This document shows, in pieces, positions 38,001-47,867 of a stretch of DNA of 64,000 nucleotides (position 1 is the first letter of the stretch; every line of letters begins with the position of its first letter). The notes under the pieces were generated by a model that saw nothing but the letters and a program-made list of their open reading frames with translations, made no database searches and was not told where the DNA came from. The translations under genes were made by a program, and so were the position numbers. This stretch comes from Anas platyrhynchos (taxonomy: Eukaryota; Chordata; Aves; Anseriformes; Anatidae), in NCBI RefSeq assembly GCF_047663525.1, contig NC_092588.1, forward strand, positions 92,935,501 to 92,999,500, in the 5' to 3' direction.

Positions 38001-39272
38001 ACAGTTCAATGCTCTGAACTCTGTCATCGAGAACATTGGAGGGTTAGAAATTACTACATGCAGAAGTCAGAAGGTCCATGCTGCATAAAAACATATTCTC
38101 TTCATTATTACCTATTTGACAAAGATTTAAGTGTGTTTTGCAGCTGAGGCCATGTGTAAAAAGACTACAGATCATTTCCAAAAGACAAATTGCAAAAAGC
38201 CTGGGTAATTTGCAGTGAGATGTACTCACCTCCATTAAGGAGCTGATGAAAGCACACCTTTAGGATACACTACTGGTGCTCAACACATCATGGGAAGGAA
38301 ATTGGAAATAGCAGCCAGTGGTAAAGTTGGATGAAAACTTTAGGAATTAAATATTCTTCCATTGGAAAATGGAATTTGGTTGAAGTGGGAAACAGGGAGA
38401 TATCCAATGTTGGTTTGTTTCTCTGTTTTGCTATTAGCAAGGGAAAAAAAAAAAAAAAAAGAAAAAGAAAAAGAAAAAAAAAGCATATATTGTGCCTGCA
38501 GCTGTGTGAAAAGGAAAATTTGCTGCTACAGAGCACCACTGGAGTCATAGTTCATTTCCCCATTGCTCTTACTTTCCTATGGGTGCTGGACCCCAGCTGA
38601 GTCTTTTCCATAGACCCAGACAACGTGGCACCCACTGCATCACTTCCCCCCAGCAAGGCAGGGCAGCAGCTCAGCCCTGGGATGAAATCAAGGCAACAGA
38701 GGCACCATGAGGCTGCTGCCGGTACCAAGAGCAACACAGAACCTCCCACCCTGCTCTTATCCTGTTTCCCCACCTTCATGCCCTGGTGCTGGACTCAGAT
38801 ATTTGCAATTGATGGTGTTCATGGTTCCTGCATGGCACAGCATGAGAAAGCGCTTTTGGCCAGAGAGCAGGAGAGTGCAGGAAGGAGGGACAGGGAGCTG
38901 CAGATCCCATGAGGGCACTTCAAGCAAATGGAGAAACTAATGACAGTTCATAATGTGCAAAGCATTCAGAGACAGCTTTACATTCTTATGTGTTGAACTA
39001 GATTATGAGAACCAACATTAATCTCATATTTAATACATGACTGCTCTGCAGTGCCAGCCATCAGGAGCCTTGTACTCTCCCTGGTTTGTCTACACAATCC
39101 AAAGATGCTTCTGGTGATCTTTAATGACCTGAATGGGTTAAGAGATGTCAATCTGCAAAGTTGTATATAAACTCATATTTTACAGAAAAAGTAAAATTAT
39201 CCGGGAGGTCCCGTTGAAACATGGAATTAGAAATTAGAGAGTGATTGATTAAGAACGAATATGTGCTACATT
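35021..39272. other. Noncoding DNA
   Basis: No gene or transposon was recognised. There are A/G-rich tracts near 35882-35915 and 38442-38482, and an A run near 36670-36686. Two open frames near 38331-38940 overlap the purine tract and have no domain support. Confidence 0.5.
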
Positions 39273-39785
39273 TGTGATGTACTGTGCCTGTGCTGCGCTT
39301 AGACCTCCAGATAACAGGAGCCCCTCGGACCCCAGGAACCAGATCAAACCAACCTTATGGCCCAGATTGTGACCAAGGCCTCAGAGAGCATGCGCAAAGA
39401 GATGAGGTGAAAAGTTCAACCCTGATGAAGACATCTTACTTCATCCCCACGACCCTCAGAGCCCACCACCAGAAGGCACCGCGCAAGTGCAGACAAGAGG
39501 AATTTATGGAAATGACTTCATGTAGCTAATTTTAATACTAAGCGGGGACAGGTTATGCATATGTATAGGTATATTGGTAAACTTCATGTATATGTATATA
39601 TGCATGAAGAATATATAACTCTTTACTGCATATAACCAAAGCAAGTTGCCACATTAGGTGCGTATGACTTTGGTGGGATTACCCCCTGTGACACTCTGCT
39701 CGGCTACGAGATTGACTGCAGAGTGGACACCCCTACATGCATCCTGAGTATTTTGCTCGGAGGGAACTCCACTCTCAGCCACACA
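39273..39785 (+). mobile_element. Possible LTR of a + strand ERV
   Basis: Boundaries are tentative (TGTGATGTACTG at 39273; ...CTCAGCCACACA ending at 39785). The interval has a TATA box-like TATATAACTCTTTACTGC near 39611 and a U5-like stretch (CTCGGCTACGAGATTGACTG). It precedes internal retroviral sequence homologous to the minus-strand provirus at 44.8-46 kb, which is why an LTR is expected here. No second copy in the window confirms the ends. Confidence 0.35.
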
Positions 39786-40643
39786 CTGTGGGAGCAGACA
39801 AAGACCTCCTGAAGCTGCAGACAAACAGTATGTTTTACAGTAAAGGAAGGGCCTGTAAGTCATACATGTGGCCAGGGCAACTGGTAAATCATGCAAAGAT
39901 GTCTGGCGTGCAGCATAGTCCCCGTAAGGGAAGAGGGTAGCCTACGAGCTGACCAATAGAGCAGTCAGTGGGGATTTGCTGTCCCATAGAGCGGCCACTA
40001 GTGATCTTGGGAGTAGATCAAGGAAATCTGAGGTTATCGCTGCATCCCAGTTTTGGGAGTCAGAACGGACCTGCTAATGACTGTATAAGAAGCAGAAGGG
40101 TAAGCGGGCCTCTCACAATTGTGAGTGGGCCTCTCACAATTGTGACAAGGTTACCTGGGTAATATTTTCAGCTGCTGGAGGGATACTAACTGGAGTGTTA
40201 ATAACTGTATGTGTTATTCTTAAATGTCCAGGTATTTTGTGTTGAAAGTATTTGTGTAAGTTTATTTGAAACAAAGTGGAATGAGTCACTCCACGAAGAA
40301 CACTGTCAGAAACAATACTTGTTTGGTTGGTTATCATTCTAAATTATATATTCTTGTGGTATGAATGAGATGTGCTGGAGGTTTCTCTGTGTGATTGCGT
40401 GATTGCGCTGTGTGAGTGAGACGCAGCATTGCTGCGAAGCGAGTGCGGCATTCTGATCCATGGTTCCATATTCTCCGTGAGGGGAGTGGCTGGAGACAAA
40501 CGAAATGTGTGACAGACCGAAAAGAAGTGCTGTTTTATCCAAGTTTTGATTGGTGGTGACCAATAAATGGGCCTGGCATTGTATCTTGTATCTGATCCTA
40601 TTTTTGCTCTTAAATGTTTTGAATGTGACAAGAAGAAAGGCAG
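39786..40643 (+). mobile_element. ERV internal region, family of 44.8-45.96 kb
   Basis: From about 40096 to 40640 this matches, in the opposite orientation, the internal sequence between 45410 and 45938. Shared blocks are AAGGTTACCTGGGTAA, TATTCTTGTGGTATGAA, GTGTGAGTGAGACGCAGCA and AAGTGCTGTTTTATCCAAG. Most of it shows no long frame; the short open frame at its start is listed separately. The stretch 39786-40095 has no match elsewhere in the window. Confidence 0.7.
40081..40245 (+). pseudogene. Second copy of the small membrane ORF, no ATG
   Basis: In frame with the 42-codon frame at 45810-45938, codons from 40096 to the TGA at 40243-40245 stay open with no indel in the shared part. The membrane segment reads WVIFSAAGGILTGVLITVCV, followed by ILKCPGIL and Cys. 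Changes from the other copy are hydrophobic-for-hydrophobic at most membrane positions. The start codon position is AAG instead of ATG, and the N-terminal part carries an exact-frame duplication of 21 bp (cggg/tggg-CCTCTCACAATTGTGA). The frame is open back to a TGA at 40078-40080 with no ATG. Not translatable from a normal start as it stands. Confidence 0.55.
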
Positions 40644-40977
40644 TGTAATAAATGACTGAGTCCCAAATAGGATTGCAATTAAAGTTTACAATTTATTAAA
40701 TGAATAGAGGCAAGCAAACAGCGCTGGGTGTGCCGGGAGTCTCCCCTCCACCAAGACGCATACCTATTACAACAGGTGGCTGTTTTTTATGCTCCTAGGC
40801 TAATACATATTCAACACCACTTTTAGAAAAGACAAGGTTATTACAGAGATGATTCCCCTCTAAAAATAATTCCACGAACAAAGTTTCCAGGGTCTCTTCC
40901 CTTAGGGATTCTCTGATGCCTGCATGGCACAAGCTTACTAACTGCTGTGAATGCACCGCTGTCCTCCACCCAAACAT
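40644..40977 (-). mobile_element. LTR piece, related to the TGTTATAAAT-end family
   Basis: On + it starts TGTAATAAATGACTGAG and shares with 53932 and 47438 the block GCAAGCAAACAGCGCTGGGT, the GGGAGTC...CCACCAAGACGC part, GGTGGCTG-T-TTTTATGCTCC (the TATA region, minus strand GGAGCATAAAAA) and CTAATACATATTCAACA. A clean AATAAA (minus strand) lies at about 40694. The right end near CACCCAAACA (40977) gives TG...CA ends but is tentative. It abuts the + strand ERV piece in opposite orientation. Confidence 0.65.
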
Positions 40978-43407
40978 TTATTTTCATAATCCTTGTAGGA
41001 ACTTACAGTCTTTGAGACATATATTTCTCTCTCAGATATGACTGATGTTGACAATGAGTTCAGAAGTTTGTAGGAAGGGAGACACACACACTTTGAGAGT
41101 GTGACCACACAGCATCATTTCCACAGGGAGTCAAAATGAAGAGGACAAACCCTTAGGATGGGAGGCATTTACAACCAGACTGAGATGCCACTCCATCAGG
41201 CTATGTACCTAAAGAAGGTGCAGATGCACCACCTAGAGAACCTACAATATAAATCATAAAGGGACAGAAAAAATGCTGAGAAGGCAAAATGAGTAATGAT
41301 ACGCTTTGGCAAGTGCAAGGAAATCAACAAACCCTCCTTTCTCACAACACTTGCAGTGCCTGAAGCAACACCAGCTTTGTCTCAAAGTTGACCTCAACTA
41401 ACCACCACTCATCTCCTGGCATTAAAAAAAAAAAAAAAAAAAGGTAGATTCACTGCCTGGTCCCATACACACAATTTTCCCCATTGTCCTGGGTGGCCAG
41501 ACCCCATAGAGAGGAGGGGTGGTGGACATTTGTCAGAGGTCACCACTTCCCTCCCTCCCTGAAGCACCAGTGGCCTTTCCCAACCCCATCTGACAAACTG
41601 GAATAGGAACATCTGCTGGAAGACCAATGGCAAGAGCATGACTGGTGCAGCACAACTGCATGGCCACAGAGCAGCAGGGAGGACTGGTGTGAAGAGCTGT
41701 CAGAGGGCAGCTGAGCAGCTGGCACTGCCACCTTCTCTGGGGGTGGCACAGGAGGCTCACACACAGCTACCATCTTGCATCTCCCGTTTGCAAGGGACCT
41801 CTTGCCTCAGACCTCATGCTCAATAATGTGTAAGAAGTCAGTGCAGTTCATGTCTGGCTTCAGGAAGAAAAGCACACAAAGAAAGAAAGAGATAAATTAG
41901 CAGGGAAAGAAGAACATCTCTAGTGCAAAGCAGTCATCGAGTGACTTAGTACTGGGTGTCCTTATCCTAAGAGAGAGGACCCAATTCAACTCCAAGGAAA
42001 GGATTTCATGCTCTGATCACCTTCTTCCAACACAGCAAGCTACAGGTCTACATCCTGGTACCAAGAATTTACATCTTGCAGTTTTCAAAAACATATCTAT
42101 CTTGAAATCAAGTCAGCAAGAGCCAGATACATGCAGACCTTCTTAAAGTGGTATCCCACAACTCTATGACATTAAGACCACCAAGCACCTACAGGATCCA
42201 CAAAGCAGGTTTGTCATGTTGACTGTGTAATTCTGCCTAAAAATGTAACCCTGCCCTGTTTTTTCCCCCTCCCCAAGATGTGCAAATAAACAAAAAAGGA
42301 ATGGATGTTTTCCTGGCAGGAAGGAAAACACATTGACTGCAAGCAAAACAAATGAAGGCATCTAAAACAAATCCCCACAACTCTAAATTTAGCAAGTGTC
42401 AGAGCATTGCTTATTGCAGTGTTCAGTGGATGGATGGGAGGACTGAGGGGATGACTGAGTACCATCTACTGAATAAACTATTAATGTCATCGGCATCAAT
42501 AGGCAGCTGCATTAATGACAAAGCCATGCCTTGCTTAAAGCAAGGTGAAGCTTTAGCCAAGCAAGGGCAGGAGGAAAGATTACAGCCTGAAGGTGCTCTG
42601 GCTTGAAGCTGGAGCCCAAAACAATTGCCTTAAAGTGCAAGTATGGAGGGAACCTCCTGACTTCCTCCCAAGTTTGGTAAGTCTGTGCTCTCAATTAAAA
42701 TGATATAACCCCGAGCTAATCTTGACAGGACTATTTCACACAGGCACAGGACCACAGTAATGCAGCTATATTTTCTCCAGTATCAGAGCAAATAGTAAGA
42801 GTTATGTAGAAATAACCTTATCTTAAATAGTCTCAAGTATTCAACTGCTGTAAGAGAATGAGATAGGAGTTTCCTCTGCATCCACATTGATGTTTCTTTT
42901 GTCTTAACCCAGCATTTGAAATATCCTTCATAGAACAGTATTAATTTAATGCTTCTCCAAATTAACTTCTTCTTTATTATTCTTTGGGTGTTTTTCAGTA
43001 AAATGCAGCACAAAGACTCCCACACAGACAACTTCACGTATTAGAGGCTGTAAAGTCAGATCCTGTTGTCATTCTTTTTATCTTTTCTGTTCAAAGGGAA
43101 AAATGTGAGCAAAAACATGTTATGGTTAAAGATAGAAAGGACTATTGTTCCTTGTAAAGAGCCCTTTACATTGTGCTCAGACCTTTGTCTGGTGCAATTT
43201 CATAAAGATTAACAAATACCTATGTTTTTCAAAGGAGATTCATCTCTTCAACCATCAAGTATGCAGCAGCTACATGACAACTATTTAGACCAAGACATGA
43301 AGAGGAAATTGGAAACAGATAAGGCTACAGAGGACCTTAAGTGTGGATTTCCAAATTGCCCCATGTGCACACACTACACCAAAGATATATTTCGAATCAG
43401 TCCAAAC
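40978..43407. other. Noncoding DNA
   Basis: No gene or transposon was recognised. An A19 run lies near 41425-41443. Open frames at 41409-41826 and 42214-42606 overlap on both strands and have no motif support. Confidence 0.5.
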
Positions 43408-43920
43408 TGTGAGAGACACTCCATAGCCAACAACAATAACTAATAAGGCGAGGATCTCAGTGAAGTAGTAATTTATTGGCAATTGCAATGGTGGGCATCC
43501 CACAAGCAGGAATGCGCTACTAGTCACAGTATGGTTTATATACTTTATTTCTCGATGACCGGGCCCCTCCCCTGTTTTCCCATTGACTGGGTAATCACAG
43601 TTCTTTTCAAAACAATTTTTCATTGGTCAAACAACTTTGCATGTAACAGCAACAGCAAACATCCAGAAACTTCCATGCCTTAATGTCTGGAGAACAAGAG
43701 ACCAGCTGGAGAACAACAAACCGGAGTTTGCATGGAGTCTCCTTAATCACCCTTCTTTGTTCCCTCTAACCTTCTTTATATTCCTGATGGCCTCATCGTT
43801 AAGAGTCTAATGTTATCAACCACGGGGCTTTCAAACCCCCATGGCCACACTCCCAAATCTCCCCCTTCTTTATTAATATCAACCATTTTCTCGACGCAAA
43901 TTACCACTCCATATATAACA
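43408..43920 (-). mobile_element. LTR, TGTTATATAT family, variant a (513 bp)
   Basis: Read on the minus strand it begins TGTTATATATGGAGTGGTAA and ends GGAGTGTCTCTCACA. The first 330 bases match the other members of the family (48610-48938, 54720-55018, 56300-56560, 59126-). The rest (TATA-like AAGTATATAAACC, then CCAATAAATTACTACTTCAC) matches only the fragment at 49095-49291. No clear target duplication was found (caaac / acatg). Confidence 0.75.
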
Positions 43921-44039
43921 ACATGAACTGCTAGACCATTCTTTTGCAAGATACAAGAACTACATACATTAACCACTCTGCTTCTCTTAGACTTATGGTT
44001 ATACAAGGGTATGTAATACAGAAGGTCACATTTCATCAT

Positions 44040-44754
44040 TGTACTGGGTCTGGCTGGATTTTCCTTTCCCTGCAGCAGCCCATACAGTGCTGTGCTCTGC
44101 ACTTGTAGCTGGAACAGCAGTGGTATCACACCAGCGTTGTGTCTACTGCTGAGCAGTGCTGGCACAGCATCAGGATTCTCTCTAACCCTCCTATGGGGTG
44201 GGCAAAAAAGTGAGAAAGGAGCATCACCAGGGCAGCTGACCTAAAACTGAACTAAAAAATATGGGATATTCCATACCATATGATGTCACACTCAGCAATA
44301 AAAGGTGGAAACAGGAAGAAGAGGGGAGGGGTGGGCTCTCATTGTGAAAATGTCGGTCCCTCCTCCTGAACACCGGTCCCTCCTCCCAAACACCAGCTAT
44401 GTGCGCTGGGGCCCTGCTGCAAAGACGTGGTCAAGCATCGCTCATTAGTGGGAAGTAGAGAGCAATTTCTTTCCTCTGCACCTCCACATAGCCTTTATTT
44501 GTTTTGTTTGTTTGTTTTCCTCCCTTTTTTTCCTTTCCCCCTCCCTTTTCCCCTTTCCTTTTTTTTTTCCCTTTAGTTACATTGTTTAGTTCATAATAAT
44601 CTTTCTTTAGTTATTATTATTTCCCTTTAATTAAATTATCCTTATCTCAACCCGTGAGTTGTTCTTTGCTTTACTTCTTCCCTTCCTCATCTAAGGAGGG
44701 GGGGTGAGAGAGCAGTTGTGGTGTTTAGCTGCCTAGCACAGTAAAACCACCACA
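44040..44754 (+). mobile_element. Solo LTR of the ERV-L-like family
   Basis: The same LTR as 4256-4926 (TGTACTGGGTCTGG start, AAACCACCACA end), 715 bp long. Flanks atcat (44035-44039) and gtcat (44755-44759) agree at 4 of 5 bases, which fits a target duplication with one change. It contains a local duplication (CGGTCCCTCCTC units at about 44354-44393) absent from the 4256 copy. It sits inside the minus-strand provirus, so it arrived later than that provirus. Confidence 0.85.
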
Positions 44755-44887
44755 GTCATGTGGCCCTAGCATTGTTCCATATTGACACGAATCGGATGAA
44801 CATATTTCACACCGTCTTTTCCCAGTCTTCTTCCCAAACGTCCCAATTCTCTGCGATTAAACTTTTAATTTCCATATACAAACTTTA

Positions 44888-45076
44888 CTATTTCAGATTC
44901 TTGATGGGCCCTTTCCCAATCATAAATCCACGGGACTTTTGGGAAAACATTTGGGACACACAGTCTTCCGGACAATACCACCTTTTTTCACAAGATTTAC
45001 ATTTCAACAAGACCCAAGCCGAGTGCCAATTTTTCTCATGTCCTTTGTTAGGACACAAAACAAGGAATCACTCCTA
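44888..45076 (-). pseudogene. Cysteine-rich frame in ERV internal region
   Basis: About 62 codons are open on the minus strand between TGA and TAG (44888-44890). The frame holds CPNKGH, then KCKSCEKRWYCPEDC, with paired Cys spaced like a zinc-binding or disulphide-rich fold. There is no ATG at its start. It may be a remnant of a retroviral protein: the Cys spacing is not a standard CCHC knuckle, so nucleocapsid is not assigned. The solo LTR begins about 130 bp further along on the coding strand. Confidence 0.35.
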
Positions 45077-45809
45077 CGTAGCTGTCAATATGGGGGCTTA
45101 AAAGAGTATTGGGGATAGGTTGTTCCCAATCTAAGGCCACTTTCTGTCCACCAGGTGTTAAATACACCCCTCCTAAATAAATTCATTCTCCTCCCTTTCT
45201 TACCAAGTTCCCCCCCTCATTCAAATATTCCCAGGGCTTGAGCCCAAACTATCAAAGAAGTGATTCTCTCTGTCTGTCACTTTGATTATCACTCAGCCTC
45301 CTTCTCCTCCCTCCCCCCCACACCCCACCCCCGATATTTGGGAAACTGACCAAACACCACAGCAAATATACGAAAACTTCTAGAACGTTACTTAGATAAT
45401 GCATGGCCTTCCTCCCTGTCACACTCAAAACATTTAAGAACAAAAACAGGATTACAAAATACACCACCGGTCCTATATATTGGGCACCACCAGCCTACAC
45501 TTGGATAAAACAGCACTTCCTTTCAATCTGTTACATGCTTTGTTCATCTCCTGCCATTCCCTTCGCAGAGAATACGGAACCGTGGATCGGAACTTCGCAC
45601 TCACTTCACAGCAGTGCTGCGTCTCACTCACACAGCACAATCACGCAATCACACAAAAAGGCCCCTTGTACTTCTTGTTCATACCACAAGAATATATCGC
45701 TTTAAAAAATAACCAGACTTGTTTGTATTGTCTCTGGCCATGTTCCTCGTGGAGTAACTCACTTCACAACAATACTTTGTCTCAAACACATACACTTAAA
45801 CAAATGCTT

Positions 45810-45938
45810 TTAACATGAGATACCCGGACATTTACAAATAAGACATACAATTATTACCACTCCAGTTAATATGCCTCCAGCAGCTGCAAATGTTACCCAG
45901 GTAACCTTGTCATTGTTGTGAGGGGCCTGCTTACCCAT
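45810..45938 (-). CDS. Small membrane protein ORF beside the ERV LTR
   Basis: A 42-codon frame starts at ATG (45936-45938 on +) and ends at TAA (45810-45812). The start context is favourable (GAG ATG G). The protein begins MGKQAPHNND, so it has an MG start that could be myristoylated. It then has one hydrophobic span of about 22 residues (from WVTFAAAGGI through VVIIVCLI) and a short tail KCPGISC with Cys that could be lipid-modified. The ATG lies only 21 bases after the LTR end, within or next to the primer-site region, and GG|GTAAGC right at the start could be a splice donor. A homologous open frame is at 40096-40245. It could instead be the end of an envelope membrane segment joined to the leader by deletion. 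Function unknown. Confidence 0.45.
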   Translation of the reverse strand: MGKQAPHNNDKVTWVTFAAAGGILTGVVIIVCLICKCPGISC

Positions 45939-45956
45939 CTCCTGCCTGGCTCACCA
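45939..45956 (-). other. Possible primer binding site and leader
   Basis: Four bases after the LTR end the minus strand reads TGGTGAGCCAGGCAGGAG. The TGG start and position fit a primer binding site, but I could not match it to a known tRNA 3' end. Its end touches the ATG of the small frame. Confidence 0.35.
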
Positions 45957-45959
45957 AAT

Positions 45960-46500
45960 TGACTTGCGAAAAACAGACTCTATAACCTTGGAATAGTTAT
46001 AAAGTGGGTATGTTTATTCGGCACTGCGCACACACGTTGGACACAAGGGGAATAGCTCTACCTAACTTGTGCACCAACAGTTACTGGCAGTGTGCTTATA
46101 TTAGTGGGACAAATACATATTAATTCCGTTTCTCTTATATCTCTTGTATGATACATATTAATTCCATTTCTCTTATATCTCATGTATGTTCATCAGGTCT
46201 CCAAAGAATCATTAACGTAAATTCCATCTCAGTTTGTATGCATACTGGAGTCCTTGTGTGGTTGGTCATCTGGCATGCTCTGGTGGTTTTTTGTTGAGGG
46301 CCAGAAGTCTTCCTCCCTGCTTATCTTCTGGCCTTTCCTGTTTTTGACAGACTTCAGCAGTCAAGCCAGTTCTTGCTGGTTCCATTATTTATGCATAGAG
46401 TCTTTTATTGCCTTATCTTTGAGTCGTTAACATACAGTTGTGCTAGCTAAGACCTAGGAATCAACATCCTTTATCTTGTTCCCTGTCTCAGAGTGAAACA
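45960..46500 (-). mobile_element. 5' LTR of the minus-strand provirus
   Basis: On the minus strand it starts TGTTTCACTCTGAGACAGGG and ends CGCAAGTCA, 541 bp. It has a polyadenylation-like AATAAACATACCC near its 3' end. A 40 bp stretch (ACATATTAATTCC...CTTATATCTC) is tandemly duplicated at about 46106-46187. A fragment of the same LTR is at 18495-18692. The 5' flank is A-rich (46501-46550). Confidence 0.75.
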
Positions 46501-47437
46501 AAAAATGGAGGAAAAAAACAAAAAAAAAACAACAAAAAAAAAAAAAAAACACTGGAGAGCTTTTTTTAGTGCTTGCTATTTGAGAATAATGACAGCTAAT
46601 TATAGCAAGAACTCTCGTTAGGAGTGACCTCTGCTCACAATGAGTAGTACCTTGTTACTAGAGCAATCCAATGAAATAATGATTTAAATCACTCTGTGCA
46701 GTTCCTGCCTCTTCTACGCACAGCAGAATCTGGACCTTAGTTGGCTATGCAGCCATCCTGCCCTCCAAAATTTCCACTACAGAGCATTTATTTACACCTG
46801 TAATGGAAGACACTGCAGAACTGGATCTCCGCATGGACTATATTTGACCTTTTTGAGCCTAGAAAGCTACAAAGACAACAGCAACAACAAATAACAAATG
46901 AGATAATTAACAGATGTCTGGTCTTACTTCATGTTACTGTCAGGGATACATTCATGGTTGGGTTTCTGCTAATGCACTAGTGCTTAAAGAAAAATCTTTA
47001 TTCATGACCTGTTTCCATCCCTATGAATAAATTCATGCCACAGACAGCTTGATTAGCTGGCTACTCACAGTCATCAAAGGAGAAATGAAACTTTGAAGGG
47101 GGGCGTAGCAAGACATCATTACAAAATGTGGGCAAGATATATTTCTCTTGCATCTTTGCTTAATAGTCACAGAAATAAAATTAAAGCATGTCATCTCTTT
47201 TCTCGATGGAGGAGGAAATTGGTTTGTACCTTTCAGTGAGCTAACAAATCAGATCCCTTCTAGAACAATAATGTTTAGGCATTCAAACAATTCATAGAAG
47301 AAACTACCTTCAGATCTGAATATATCATTTTGCTTAGGAATAAACTTTAAAGGATATATGGATAATCTGATATTTTTTCTTGATTGTTGACCTCTGCTTT
47401 TTTTTCCCCTCTAAGAAAGCTTCATTGAGCTTCAGGC
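46501..47437. other. Noncoding DNA with an A-rich tract
   Basis: A-rich runs lie at 46501-46550 directly beside the LTR. The rest shows no gene or recognisable repeat. Confidence 0.5.
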
Positions 47438-47620
47438 TGTTATAAATGAGGTCTCAACTCAATCTGAATTTTGTAATATTTATAAAACAAATATTCATAA
47501 AAGGTATAAAAGGCAAGTAAACAGCGCTGGGTGTGCGGGGAGTCTACGCTCCAGCAACACGCACACACAAACATCAAACATACTAAATATATAGAACATT
47601 GCTTTTACATACTAAACCCG

Positions 47621-47766
47621 AGTATGCCTATACATACGTACAATCAGGAAAGGTAACAAACAATCCTTTAAGTTCCGTAACTTACTAAAATCAAGTACGC
47701 CTATACATATTCACGATCAGAAAAGGTAGAAAACAATCCTCTAAGTTCCATGACTTAACAGTCTCC
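47621..47766 (-). repeat. 73 bp tandem duplication in LTR U3
   Basis: Two diverged units with a period of 73 bp start at AGTATGCC (47621) and AGTACGCC (47694). Each contains CCTATACATA, GATCAG or AATCAGG-AAAGGTA, AACAATCCT and TAAGTTCC. Duplicated U3 blocks in retroviral LTRs are often enhancers. Confidence 0.85.
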
Positions 47767-47819
47767 ATTTTCCATTCCTTTTCTTGATTACTAACAAGTC
47801 TCCATTTTCCATTCCTTTT
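47761..47819 (-). repeat. 37 bp-period direct repeat in LTR U3
   Basis: GTCTCCATTTTCCATTCCTT occurs at 47761 and again at 47798, 22 bases identical in each unit. It lies at the outer edge of the same U3-like block, close to the purine-rich tract. Confidence 0.9.
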
Positions 47820-47867
47820 GAACAATATGTCTCCCTTTAAGTTGTCAAGCAACTCGGTCTTCAGGCC

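Larger units (their letters stand above)
43921..45959 (-). mobile_element. ERV internal region split by a solo LTR
   Basis: Internal sequence of the provirus whose 5' LTR is 45960-46500, read on the minus strand. It is interrupted at 44040-44754 by a younger LTR in the other orientation, so the pieces are 44755-45959 and 43921-44039. The part next to the LTR contains the primer-site-like leader and the small open frame. Further in are a region shared with 40096-40640, a C-rich tract (45303-45335) and a cysteine-rich frame. The left end is cut by the LTR at 43408-43920. No long gag, pol or env frame remains. Confidence 0.65.

Noticed and set aside
44760-45101. 113-codon + strand frame next to the solo LTR
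   Set aside because: It lies antisense to the provirus internal region. The minus-strand cysteine-rich frame is in register with the element's direction.
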